64,000 nucleotides of DNA from Photorhabdus noenieputensis. GTDB taxonomy: Bacteria > Pseudomonadota > Gammaproteobacteria > Enterobacterales > Enterobacteriaceae. This document shows positions 49,504-57,748 of this stretch, piece after piece. The position numbers were made by a program, and so were the translations under genes. The notes below the pieces were generated by a model. It was not told the DNA's origin and ran no database searches. It saw only the letters and a list, made by a program, of their open reading frames with translations. Where the stretch lies: positions 62,001 through 126,000 of the forward strand of contig NZ_RCWC01000009.1 of assembly GCF_018448935.1 (NCBI RefSeq), written 5' to 3'. Each line of letters starts with the position of its first letter. Position 1 is the first letter of the stretch.

Positions 49504-51246
49504 ATGCTTTCCTCAATTTTTGTGCGTATCAAAACTGGTTTAGTCTGTTCAGCTATGCTGGCAGTTATGATCATCGCAGGATGTACCGCGCCTGACCAAC
49601 AGGGGCAACAACCTTCGCAAACTCAGGACAAAATCAGTACAGAAATCGCCCGTTATCAATCTATCATTGATGCCGCTCATGGCGAACCTTCTCTTGATGT
49701 TATCCGTGCTTATATCGCTCAGGAACCACTTCTGAAAGAGAGTGCGGCTCATCAAAAAAATATTGATGATACCTGGCAAATGCTGACCCGTCTTTCACCA
49801 CAAGAACGCCGTGGGTTAGTCATCAACGCTGATGAAAATGTTCTGCAAGGCTGGCTGGACTTACTCAGTGCCTATCAGGATAACAAACCGGACTCTGACA
49901 AACTACAGGCGGCTATCCATGACTGGAAAATTCGTTATCCACAAAACCCTGCCACACTGTCACTCCCAACTCAGTTACAATCGACAGCCATCCAACAGCA
50001 AGATACGAATATCCATCTTGCTCTGTTCCTGCCATTAAGTGGTCAAGCAAAAGTATTCGGTGAAGCCATTCGCCAAGGTTTTCTTGATGCTCAGGCCGGT
50101 TTACCTAGTCCATCATTGCCAACAGAAAGCCCGGGAAATTTATCTATAGCAGACAGCGATAGTACATCAAATGGCGTGGTTTCTACCGATATCTCCCCCA
50201 GTGAAGTGGTACCCGCAGAATCAGCAGCACCAACTATTCAGACAACACCGGTCATAGCCAACGCGCCGATTAATACACAACAGGTCAAAATCTATGATAC
50301 GGCAAGCCAGCCATTGGAAAATTTATTAATTCAAGCTAAACAGGACGGCATGAATTTAATTGTCGGGCCGTTACTCAAACCCGACGTGGTTAAACTCGCT
50401 CAGATAAATACTTCATTAAATATGCTAGTACTCAATGAGTTAGATAATGCTCAACCACAGCCCAATATCTGCTATTTTTCTTTATCACCAGAAGATGAAG
50501 CGAAAAATGCCGCGGAACACATTTGGCAGCAACAGAAACAGAATCCTCTGATTTTAGTCCCCAGAGGGACTTTTGGTGACCGTATTGCCAATGCCTTTGC
50601 ACAGGAATGGCAAAAACAAGGGGGACATACTGTTCTGCAACAAACCTTTGGCTCTTCCGCCGAACTGAAACAATTAATTAATAGGGGTACGGGTATCCGC
50701 CTAACCGGAACAGCCGTCAATGTCACAAGCAATCAACCTACATCCATCGCCATTGGTAATCTGGAAATCCCTCAGATAAACACCGACGTCGTTCCTGCCT
50801 CTACCGGCGGCCCAGTAGATGCAGTTTATATTGTTTCTACCCTAGATGAACTGACGCTGATTAAGACAATGATTGATATGGCAATCAGTTCCCGCAATAA
50901 GCCCGCCCTTTACGCAAGTTCCCGCAGTAATCAGGCTGGCGTTGGCCCCGATTTCCGCCTGGAGATGGAAGGAATGCAATTCAGTGACATTCCCTTAATC
51001 GCCGGAGCTAACCTGCCACTGATGCAGCAAGCAGCCAGTAAATTTGCAAATGATTACTCTTTGATGCGCCTTTACGCTATGGGCATTGATGCCTGGTCAT
51101 TAGCAAATCAATTCAGTCAGGTTCAACTTCAAAGTGATTTCCATCTCAATGGGGCTTCCGGGGCGCTGTCCGTTCAGGAAAACTGCACCATTTTCCGCCA
51201 GCTCTCATGGATGAAATATCATCAAGGCCAAATCACGGCTATTTAA
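49504..51246 (+). CDS. lpoA: Penicillin-binding protein activator LpoA, short N-terminal domain
   Basis: LpoA is an outer-membrane lipoprotein that activates PBP1A from outside peptidoglycan. The signal peptide ends in VMIIAGCTAP (Cys27). The C-terminal periplasmic-binding-protein-like domain is complete: LALFLPLSGQAKVFGEAIRQ, QDGMNLIVGPLLKPDV, NICYFSLSPEDEAKNAAEHI and LEMEGMQFSDIPLIAGANLP. The N-terminal TPR-like domain is much reduced: the lipobox is followed after about 20 residues by IARYQSIIDAAHGEPSLDVI, which in E. coli lies near residue 135. The protein is 580 residues against 678. I chose ATG 49504. Confidence 0.93.
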   Translation: MLSSIFVRIKTGLVCSAMLAVMIIAGCTAPDQQGQQPSQTQDKISTEIARYQSIIDAAHGEPSLDVIRAYIAQEPLLKESAAHQKNIDDTWQMLTRLSPQERRGLVINADENVLQGWLDLLSAYQDNKPDSDKLQAAIHDWKIRYPQNPATLSLPTQLQSTAIQQQDTNIHLALFLPLSGQAKVFGEAIRQGFLDAQAGLPSPSLPTESPGNLSIADSDSTSNGVVSTDISPSEVVPAESAAPTIQTTPVIANAPINTQQVKIYDTASQPLENLLIQAKQDGMNLIVGPLLKPDVVKLAQINTSLNMLVLNELDNAQPQPNICYFSLSPEDEAKNAAEHIWQQQKQNPLILVPRGTFGDRIANAFAQEWQKQGGHTVLQQTFGSSAELKQLINRGTGIRLTGTAVNVTSNQPTSIAIGNLEIPQINTDVVPASTGGPVDAVYIVSTLDELTLIKTMIDMAISSRNKPALYASSRSNQAGVGPDFRLEMEGMQFSDIPLIAGANLPLMQQAASKFANDYSLMRLYAMGIDAWSLANQFSQVQLQSDFHLNGASGALSVQENCTIFRQLSWMKYHQGQITAI

Positions 51247-51257
51247 TTAAGTAATTT

Positions 51258-51283
51258 GCCGCTTGTCACCAAGCGGCCTTTCA
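51258..51283 (+). terminator. Hairpin after lpoA
   Basis: gccgcttg (51258-51265) pairs with caagcggc (51270-51277), followed by ctttcaattc. It probably attenuates read-through into yraN. Confidence 0.65.
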
Positions 51284-51322
51284 ATTCAAATGACGCATTT
51301 CAGAATGAAAAGAAAAAGCTGA

Positions 51323-51703
51323 ATGAAAATAAAAAAGCTGACAAGTTATTTGCTGGGACGCAACTATGAAGCGCAGGCAAAGTTGTTTTTACAAAAACAA
51401 GGATTATCTTTTATCGCCGAAAATGTGAAAGTTCGCGGTGGTGAAATTGACCTGATTATGAAAGACAAGCAAACTTGGGTCTTTATTGAAGTCCGTTTTC
51501 GCAAATCAGGACAATATGGAGATGCATTGGTGACAGTCACCCATAGTAAGCGTAAAAAATTATTACACGCTGCCGCAATATGGTTGTTGCAACGGGATGA
51601 ATGTTTTGAAACTTCTTCTTGTCGCTTTGATATTTGTGCTATTACTGGTCAACAATTTGAATGGTTGCAAAACGCCTTCAATCAAAATGAGTTCACTCGT
51701 TAA
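51323..51703 (+). CDS. yraN: UPF0102 nuclease-fold protein YraN
   Basis: The 126-residue protein has the PD-(D/E)XK-like UPF0102 core GGEIDLIMKDKQTWVFIEVR followed by FRKSGQYGDA and VTHSKRKKLLHAAAIWLL. The role is unproven; related proteins are resolvase-like. It lies between lpoA and diaA, as across Enterobacterales. Confidence 0.93.
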   Translation: MKIKKLTSYLLGRNYEAQAKLFLQKQGLSFIAENVKVRGGEIDLIMKDKQTWVFIEVRFRKSGQYGDALVTVTHSKRKKLLHAAAIWLLQRDECFETSSCRFDICAITGQQFEWLQNAFNQNEFTR

Positions 51704-51727
51704 AATGATACTGAGTAGGTTATAAAC

Positions 51728-52318
51728 GTGCTGGATAGAATTAAAGTCTGTTTTACAGAAAGTATTCAAACTCAGATCGCAGCCGCGGAAGCATTACCTG
51801 ATGCTATTTCGCGAGCTGCAATGATGATGGTTCAGTCATTACTGAATGGTAACAAAATTCTTTGCTGTGGTAATGGCGGCTCAGCCGCAACCGCCCAACG
51901 GTTTGCAGCCAATATGATCAACCGGTTTGAGACTGAACGTCCAAGCTTGCCTGCGTTGTCGCTTAACGCAGACAATGTGGTTATCACTGCAATTTCAAGC
52001 AATAAACAGCATGATGAAATTTATGCTAAACAGGTACGGGCATTAGGTCAGCCTGGCGATGTGTTATTGGCGATTTCCACGCATGGTAATAGCCGTGATA
52101 TTGTTAAAGCCGTTGAAGCCGCTGTAACCCGCGATATGACGATTGTCGCCCTTACAGGCTACGATGGTGGCGAGCTTGCCGGCTTACTCGGGCCACAAGA
52201 TGTAGAGATTCGTATTCCATCTCATCGCAGTGCCAGAATTCAAGAAGTTCATATGCTAACAGTTAACTGCTTATGTGACTTAATCGATAATACACTCTTT
52301 CCCCATCAGGATGACTAA
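51728..52318 (+). CDS. diaA: DnaA initiator-associating protein DiaA
   Basis: The 196-residue SIS-domain protein is related to GmhA. It has [59 protein letters not shown] and the end [20 protein letters not shown]. DiaA binds DnaA as a tetramer and promotes timely initiation at oriC. It is 24 bp after yraN and 10 bp before dolP. Confidence 0.95.
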   Translation: MLDRIKVCFTESIQTQIAAAEALPDAISRAAMMMVQSLLNGNKILCCGNGGSAATAQRFAANMINRFETERPSLPALSLNADNVVITAISSNKQHDEIYAKQVRALGQPGDVLLAISTHGNSRDIVKAVEAAVTRDMTIVALTGYDGGELAGLLGPQDVEIRIPSHRSARIQEVHMLTVNCLCDLIDNTLFPHQDD

Positions 52319-52328
52319 GGAGCCAATA

Positions 52329-52904
52329 ATGCGATTTTTCTCCCTATTAGCCACGATTTGTACTGCTGTGATGTTGCAGGGATGTATTGGTGCCGTCGTG
52401 GTAGGCTCTGCCGCCGTAGCGACGAAAACAGCAACCGATCCCCGAACAATTGGTCAACAGGTTGATGATAGTACTCTCGAAGCCCGTGTCAGTAATGCAC
52501 TTAACAAAAATAAGCAGCTCAAAGAGCAAACCCGTATTATTACCACCGCCTATCAAGGAAAAGTTTTACTGACAGGTCAAAGCCTAGACACAAACCTTTC
52601 AGACCGAGCTAAACAGATAGCATCGCGGGTTGATGGAGCACACACTGTTTACAATGAAATTCGTCAGGGGAAACCTGTTGCATTAAGCACGGCTTCTAAA
52701 GATACCTGGATTACAACTAAAGTACGCTCAAAAATCTTGGCTAGTGACTCAGTTAAATCTTCTAACATCAAAGTCGTTACGGAAAACGGCGAAGTCTTTT
52801 TACTGGGCATTCTGACCAAACAAGAAGGTAGCGCCGCAGCGAAAATCGCAAGCGAAACCAACGGTGTTAAACGGGTAACAACCGCATTCACTTATCTGAA
52901 TTAA
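52329..52904 (+). CDS. dolP: Division/outer-membrane lipoprotein DolP (YraP)
   Basis: The 191-residue lipoprotein, the same length as in E. coli, has a lipobox MLQGCIGA (Cys19) and two BON domains (about 45-115 and 120-190), seen in DDSTLEARVSNALNKNKQLK and TWITTKVRSKILASDSVKSS. DolP supports outer-membrane integrity and localises to the division site. I start at ATG 52329 preceded by aaggag; an ORF six codons longer exists. Confidence 0.95.
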   Translation: MRFFSLLATICTAVMLQGCIGAVVVGSAAVATKTATDPRTIGQQVDDSTLEARVSNALNKNKQLKEQTRIITTAYQGKVLLTGQSLDTNLSDRAKQIASRVDGAHTVYNEIRQGKPVALSTASKDTWITTKVRSKILASDSVKSSNIKVVTENGEVFLLGILTKQEGSAAAKIASETNGVKRVTTAFTYLN

Positions 52905-53037
52905 CCATATTGATTGAAGATGATGACACGATAAATCTGTCAAACATCCAGGTATTAGGCCGCGTCATTTTTTGGCGTCGGCGTTTTACCTCTTTTTATC
53001 ATCCAACGTCAAACCGAATAACTTCCTGCTTCCTCCC

Positions 53038-53763
53038 TCAATCATTTTTCATTAACCCATTTTTTTCAAGATAACTCACCCCGCCCAACAACCGCATTTG
53101 CCGCAAAATCCATTGTTGACGCTGTAAAACATAAGCCGAGGGTGCGTTAACTTTATAGCGGTGTGGATTAGGCAATACAGCAGCAAGTAAAGCCGCTTCT
53201 GATGCCGTCAATTTACTGGCTGATTTATGAAAATAGTGTCTGGATGCCTCTTCAACACCAAAAATTCCATCACCAAATTCTGCTATGTTAAGGTAAACAG
53301 TCAGAATTCTACTTTTTGACCATCCCAGTTCAATGACAAAAGTCATCCCGGCTTCCAACCCTTTTCTTAACCAGCTACGTCCATCCCACAAAAATAAATT
53401 TTTAGCCGTTTGCTGAGAAATCGTTGAAGCTCCTCTGAGTCTGCCAGAATTATTTTGGTTACGCGCAAGTACACTTTCGATAGCATCAAAGTCAAATCCC
53501 CAATGCTGTGGGAATTTTTGATCTTCCGCAGCAATAACCGCCAATGCGATATTTGGCGACATTTGTCCTTGCCCTACCCAGTCAGAACGAGATACATAAG
53601 AAAAATTAACCGATAACCAGGCGCTAATCTGGCGCTCAACCATAACCATAGAAAACGGCACTGGCAAAAATGAAAATGCAACAACAGAAACTATCCATAA
53701 GATAGTAACTGAGATTACGATTTTTTTAAGCCAGTACCATAAAAATTGAAAAGGATTTCGCAT
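53038..53763 (-). CDS. mtgA: Monofunctional peptidoglycan glycosyltransferase MtgA
   Basis: The 241-residue GT51 enzyme has one N-terminal transmembrane segment ([19 protein letters not shown]). It carries the catalytic region [20 protein letters not shown] (motif 1, Glu) and [20 protein letters not shown] (motif 2), plus [20 protein letters not shown]. It polymerises lipid II into glycan strands. It is 4 bp after elbB and co-transcribed with it. Confidence 0.96.
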   Translation of the reverse strand: MRNPFQFLWYWLKKIVISVTILWIVSVVAFSFLPVPFSMVMVERQISAWLSVNFSYVSRSDWVGQGQMSPNIALAVIAAEDQKFPQHWGFDFDAIESVLARNQNNSGRLRGASTISQQTAKNLFLWDGRSWLRKGLEAGMTFVIELGWSKSRILTVYLNIAEFGDGIFGVEEASRHYFHKSASKLTASEAALLAAVLPNPHRYKVNAPSAYVLQRQQWILRQMRLLGGVSYLEKNGLMKND

Positions 53764-53767
53764 CCAG

Positions 53768-54421
53768 TTACTCAGTCATTTCCAATACTTTTCTGACAAG
53801 TTTATCAATTCCCACTTCTGCCTGAGAAATAGATTCAGCAAGCATGTAGGCTGGTGTTGTCACAATTTTGCTTTCTAAATCAACAACAACATCATTTACC
53901 TCACAAACTATATGGACACCGCCCATTGCTTCTACTTGAGCAACCGTTTCAGGATCATTGCCGATCGTTAATTTCACCGGTTTATTAAGTAGTTTTGGCA
54001 ACATAACAGGTGCAATACACATAAATCCCATTGGTTTATGTTGCTGATGCATAGCCCTTACCAAACTTAATAAATCCTTATTTATTTCGCAATCAACTGT
54101 CTTAACAGCAAAGTCACATAAATTCTTCGCCACACCAAATCCCCCAGGAATTATCAGGGCATCAAATTCATCTGCATTTGCTTGTGATAAAGGCTTAATT
54201 TTTCCCCTCGAAATACGGGCAGACTCCTGTAGGACGTTACGTTCTTCCCCCATTTCTTCGCCGTTAATATGATTAATAACATGAAGTTGTGGTACGTCAG
54301 GCGCAAAAAAGCTCGTTTTAACACCTAAACGGTCTAAAGAAAGCATAGTTAATACTGACTCATGAATTTCGCTACCATCGAAGACACCACATCCACTTAA
54401 GACAACCGCAACTGATTTCAT
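53768..54421 (-). CDS. elbB: Glyoxalase ElbB (DJ-1/PfpI family)
   Basis: The 217-residue protein of the ES1/ElbB branch has [20 protein letters not shown], the conserved [20 protein letters not shown] and the nucleophile-elbow region [17 protein letters not shown] with Cys. E. coli ElbB has weak glyoxalase activity. It is followed by mtgA (4 bp), and arcZ/arcB lie upstream, the conserved order. Confidence 0.95.
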   Translation of the reverse strand: MKSVAVVLSGCGVFDGSEIHESVLTMLSLDRLGVKTSFFAPDVPQLHVINHINGEEMGEERNVLQESARISRGKIKPLSQANADEFDALIIPGGFGVAKNLCDFAVKTVDCEINKDLLSLVRAMHQQHKPMGFMCIAPVMLPKLLNKPVKLTIGNDPETVAQVEAMGGVHIVCEVNDVVVDLESKIVTTPAYMLAESISQAEVGIDKLVRKVLEMTE

Positions 54422-54552
54422 ACCTCACTCCATTTGTAGTAGATTATTGCTTAACCCTTTAGGGGGTTAAACACCAATCTTCATCACAGATTTTAATGAA
54501 TCTTGTAACAAAAAATCTTATCTTTGCTATGTTGGTACTTGTATGATGTACG

Positions 54553-54669
54553 GAGAATTCCCCATTTACTCGCCGTAACCAAAGATCTATTAAATAGGCG
54601 TGTAAAAAGTTTTCCCTGGTGTTGGCGCAGTATTCGCGCACCCCAACCTCGGTTGGGGTTATTTTTTTT
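54553..54669 (+). ncRNA. arcZ: Small RNA ArcZ
   Basis: The conserved 3' part tttccctggtgttggcgcag, tattcgcgcaccccaacctc, ggttggggtt plus eight T is present. It matches the processed form of E. coli ArcZ, whose seed activates rpoS and represses flhDC and others with Hfq. It lies between elbB and arcB and runs antisense to the arcB 3' end, as in E. coli. The 5' end is set about 117 nt upstream of the terminator; tatgat at 54542-54547 is the candidate -10. The 5' half is not conserved enough to be certain of the start. Confidence 0.88.
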
Positions 54670-57004
54670 CAGCGTCCGCCAACCATTCTCTTAAAATTTC
54701 TGTATCGTTTCTCCATTCTTGCTTTAACTCATCAACCCATTCCTGAACATTGTCCCACCATGCAGGTAAATCAGGTGATTGAATCTGCTGAGCCAGTTGC
54801 TGTAAATGACGTAATCCAACCGATCCCGCCGCACCTTTTATCTTATGTGCTTCCTCCGTAATGCCTTTTTGGTCTTTAGCTGTCATGTTCGAGTCAAGAA
54901 CAGACAAGTAACCCGGCATCATCTTTTCAAACACACTCAGACTATTGCCAATCAACTGAGGCCCAACAAGCTCGATGTATTGATTTAGCATGTCTGTATC
55001 AAGTAAATCTTCATCTTTTTTCATCAATCCTGACTCCTCTTCTTCCGGCTGAATATGACGCACAGATTGTTCCCCCCAATATTGTTCAATAATGGCGGTT
55101 AATGCATTCACAGAAAGGGGCTTACTTAACACACCATTCATACCTGCATCCAGATACTCTTTTTTGTCTTTTAAGACATTTGCCGTCAGTGCAATCAGTG
55201 GGGGCAGATCTTTTTTGGCATATCGCTGACATAATTCACGGGCAATATCTAATCCAGTCATATCGGGTAGCTGAATATCCAGCAATACCAGATCGAATTC
55301 TTCTGGGTTAAACATTTCTAGCGCCTCTTTACCATTCATGGCGACTTCCACGCTGTTACCCAATTTCTCCAGTACAGAGCGAGCAACAATCACATTCAGT
55401 TCAATATCTTCTACCAATAAGATATGCAAAGCCGGAAGTGGGCAATCTTCTATATCTTCTTTGCATAAAAGACTCTCCTCCATAGCAGGCGCAATGATAG
55501 ACAGTGTAAATCGAGAACCTTGTCCCGGCTCACTTTCCACCACAATATCCCCTCCCATACTTTGAGCTAAACGCTTGGATACCGCCAATCCAATACCGGT
55601 TCCCGTTGCCGGACAACCACCATGACTGCCTTTCACTTGATAATACATCGCAAAAATCTTCTCTTGCTCATCATATGGGATACCAATCCCCGTATCTGTG
55701 ACTTCAAACAGCAGGCGCTCCCCCTCTTCGTACCAGATCCGAACATTAATCTCCCCTTTTTGCGTAAATTTCACCGCATTGCCAATCAAGTTCCACAGAA
55801 TTTGGCGCAAGCGAGTACCATCCGTCATGATTCTGGCAGGTAGTGGCAGTTCTGGATTCATTACAAATTTAATATCTTTCGGTTGCACCAGCAGCCCAGA
55901 GAGGTTTTCTAGATCGGATATAAAACCGGTAAAATCAATTGGCTGATTATCAATCTGTACTTTACGCCGTTCAATTTTATCCATTTCAATAATATCATTG
56001 AAAATATTACCAAGCGTGATCGCACTGACATGAATCGTTTTCAGATAGTTATTTTGCTCAGACGTCAACTCAGTATCGAGCAGAATGCGGCTCAAACCAA
56101 CAATGCCATTTAAAGGCGTACGAAGCTCATGGCTAATCGTTGAAATAAAAGTAGTCTTATCCCTACTGGCATTCTCCAAAGCGTCCTGATAGCGCTTACG
56201 TTCCGTTATATCGCGCCCAAAACCCATAAGCCCGTGTCTTTTTCCCACCCGATCATAAAAAGGGACTTTCCGAAGCTCAAAACAAGCTTTTCGACCATCG
56301 GGATAAACCAGCCACTGTTCATAAGTGAGTGCAACATTATGACGGAACACTTTTTCATCGGTTTTCATCACCTTGCGGGCAACTTCTTTGTCATAAACAT
56401 CGTTTGGTGTCAGCCCGACAAGTTGTTTCTGGCTTTTCCCCGTCAGCAACTCCATCGCCCGGTTACAACCAGAAAACTCATTATTTTCATTACGGTAGTA
56501 GACCAAATCAGGAGAAGCATCGAGAAAAGATTTCAACAATACCGATTGTTGTTCCAACTCAATCTGCGTCTGCTCACGATGCTTCATCTCTTCTTTGAGT
56601 TTATCCAACAATATCAGATGCGCCTGTTCAGCTTTTTCCCTTACAGAGATCTCCTGATTAAGCTTGATAATGTTGTCTTTTAATTGCTGATTAAGTTCCC
56701 GATCACGCTGACGCATAACTTCCAACTTTTCAACTAACTTGGATAATCGTTGGCGGGACTCTTCAAGCTGTTCAACAACAACCGAAAGAAAATAGACAGC
56801 CCAAGGCGTAATCAACAAACCAAAAAAGATCGAGCGAACCAAATCAATACTTTGCACTCCTCCTTGAAGCAGAAAAGTGACTACCATCTGTACACCCATA
56901 GCAAGAACAACCAATGCGGATGCAAGCAGTAACGAAAAGCGCACTAACCCCAATTTCATCATTAAATCAACATAATATTGGGCCAGGCCCCTGAGCAGCT
57001 TCAT
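54659..57004 (-). CDS. arcB: Aerobic respiration control hybrid sensor kinase ArcB
   Basis: ArcB senses quinone redox state and phosphorylates ArcA. The 781-residue protein has two N-terminal transmembrane segments (about 20-75), a coiled-coil linker, a PAS domain (LLKSFLDASPDLVYYRNENN), a histidine kinase core (FISTISHELRTPLNGIVGLS; GTGIGLAVSKRLAQSMGGDI), a receiver domain (LVLLDIQLPDMTGLDIAREL) and a C-terminal HPt domain (EEAHKIKGAAGSVGLRHLQQ). I start at ATG 57004 (MKLLRGLAQYY). The arcZ terminator overlaps its stop codon. Confidence 0.97.
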   Translation of the reverse strand: MKLLRGLAQYYVDLMMKLGLVRFSLLLASALVVLAMGVQMVVTFLLQGGVQSIDLVRSIFFGLLITPWAVYFLSVVVEQLEESRQRLSKLVEKLEVMRQRDRELNQQLKDNIIKLNQEISVREKAEQAHLILLDKLKEEMKHREQTQIELEQQSVLLKSFLDASPDLVYYRNENNEFSGCNRAMELLTGKSQKQLVGLTPNDVYDKEVARKVMKTDEKVFRHNVALTYEQWLVYPDGRKACFELRKVPFYDRVGKRHGLMGFGRDITERKRYQDALENASRDKTTFISTISHELRTPLNGIVGLSRILLDTELTSEQNNYLKTIHVSAITLGNIFNDIIEMDKIERRKVQIDNQPIDFTGFISDLENLSGLLVQPKDIKFVMNPELPLPARIMTDGTRLRQILWNLIGNAVKFTQKGEINVRIWYEEGERLLFEVTDTGIGIPYDEQEKIFAMYYQVKGSHGGCPATGTGIGLAVSKRLAQSMGGDIVVESEPGQGSRFTLSIIAPAMEESLLCKEDIEDCPLPALHILLVEDIELNVIVARSVLEKLGNSVEVAMNGKEALEMFNPEEFDLVLLDIQLPDMTGLDIARELCQRYAKKDLPPLIALTANVLKDKKEYLDAGMNGVLSKPLSVNALTAIIEQYWGEQSVRHIQPEEEESGLMKKDEDLLDTDMLNQYIELVGPQLIGNSLSVFEKMMPGYLSVLDSNMTAKDQKGITEEAHKIKGAAGSVGLRHLQQLAQQIQSPDLPAWWDNVQEWVDELKQEWRNDTEILREWLADAEKK

Positions 57005-57110
57005 TTCATAGAGACTCCCGTTAAATATGACCATTCCAGATCATACCGTAAAAGACCGGACACTTCGTTGAAGGAATAATAGAAATTGTTGACCTGGTAA
57101 AACAATAGTA

Positions 57111-57227
57111 TTATTTAATAGTTTTAGTTATGACTTCCCAAATATTATTCTGGCTTTTTACCTCTGCCGGTCTTTTCGCACAATCCAAACATGAATAAAT
57201 AATCAAATACATTGATAAGATAAGCAT
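57111..57227 (-). CDS. Doubtful small lipoprotein-like ORF
   Basis: From ATG at 57227 the frame reads MLILSMYLIIYSCLDCAKRP followed by AEVKSQNNIWEVITKTIK, 38 residues with a possible lipobox IIYSC. In-frame codons just upstream encode VKKNF after an agaggag sequence but without a usable start codon. It could be a real small lipoprotein with a mutated start or chance. Confidence 0.25.
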   Translation of the reverse strand: MLILSMYLIIYSCLDCAKRPAEVKSQNNIWEVITKTIK

Positions 57228-57389
57228 AAAATTCTTTTTTACTCCTCTAATACCCCCAAAAAGATAAAACTTTATTCTTATAAAGAAACAAAAATACACA
57301 TTAATTCTCAGAAGTTTACATTAGAAAGATTTTAAATCTAATAAATAAACATTTAACAGCATATATAAAACAGATATTACACTAATATT

Positions 57390-57433
57390 AGTGATATAAA
57401 TCACATTAAAATCCTAACATGATCTATATCACA
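57390..57433 (+). promoter_or_regulatory. Tandem CRP/FNR-like sites upstream of gltB
   Basis: agtgatataaatcaca (57390-57405) and catgatctatatcaca (57418-57433) each fit most of the TGTGA-N6-TCACA consensus; the first also fits TGATnnnnATCA. They lie about 315-360 bp upstream of gltB. CRP regulates gltBD in E. coli. Confidence 0.45.
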
Positions 57434-57748
57434 CAACATCCAATATTAATTTTTAACTTATAAATCATAATATTAACTTTACTTATCACCTATCCCTATC
57501 TTATCCCGGTGATATTTGACCTGATTTATATTTCTAGTTAACTTGGAAAGTCACTGGAAATCATCTGTCAGATTCTCATCTGCACCATAATTATGCAGTG
57601 GCACAATATCATTTAAGTCACCACCTGTTTATCACAAATAAACAAGTGGTGGTTGATTGAGGGCGCAATTCAGACGCCAGTAAAAATATTAATCTCACAA
57701 ATGTCTGTGAGTTTCTGTGAGAGTCGGACAGAACCTCGGGAGGTTCAT

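Larger units (their letters stand above)
57005..57748. other. Divergent regulatory region between arcB and gltB
   Basis: About 740 bp, AT-rich, containing tandem CRP/FNR-like sites and a doubtful small lipoprotein ORF. No other gene or RNA is recognised. Confidence 0.5.
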
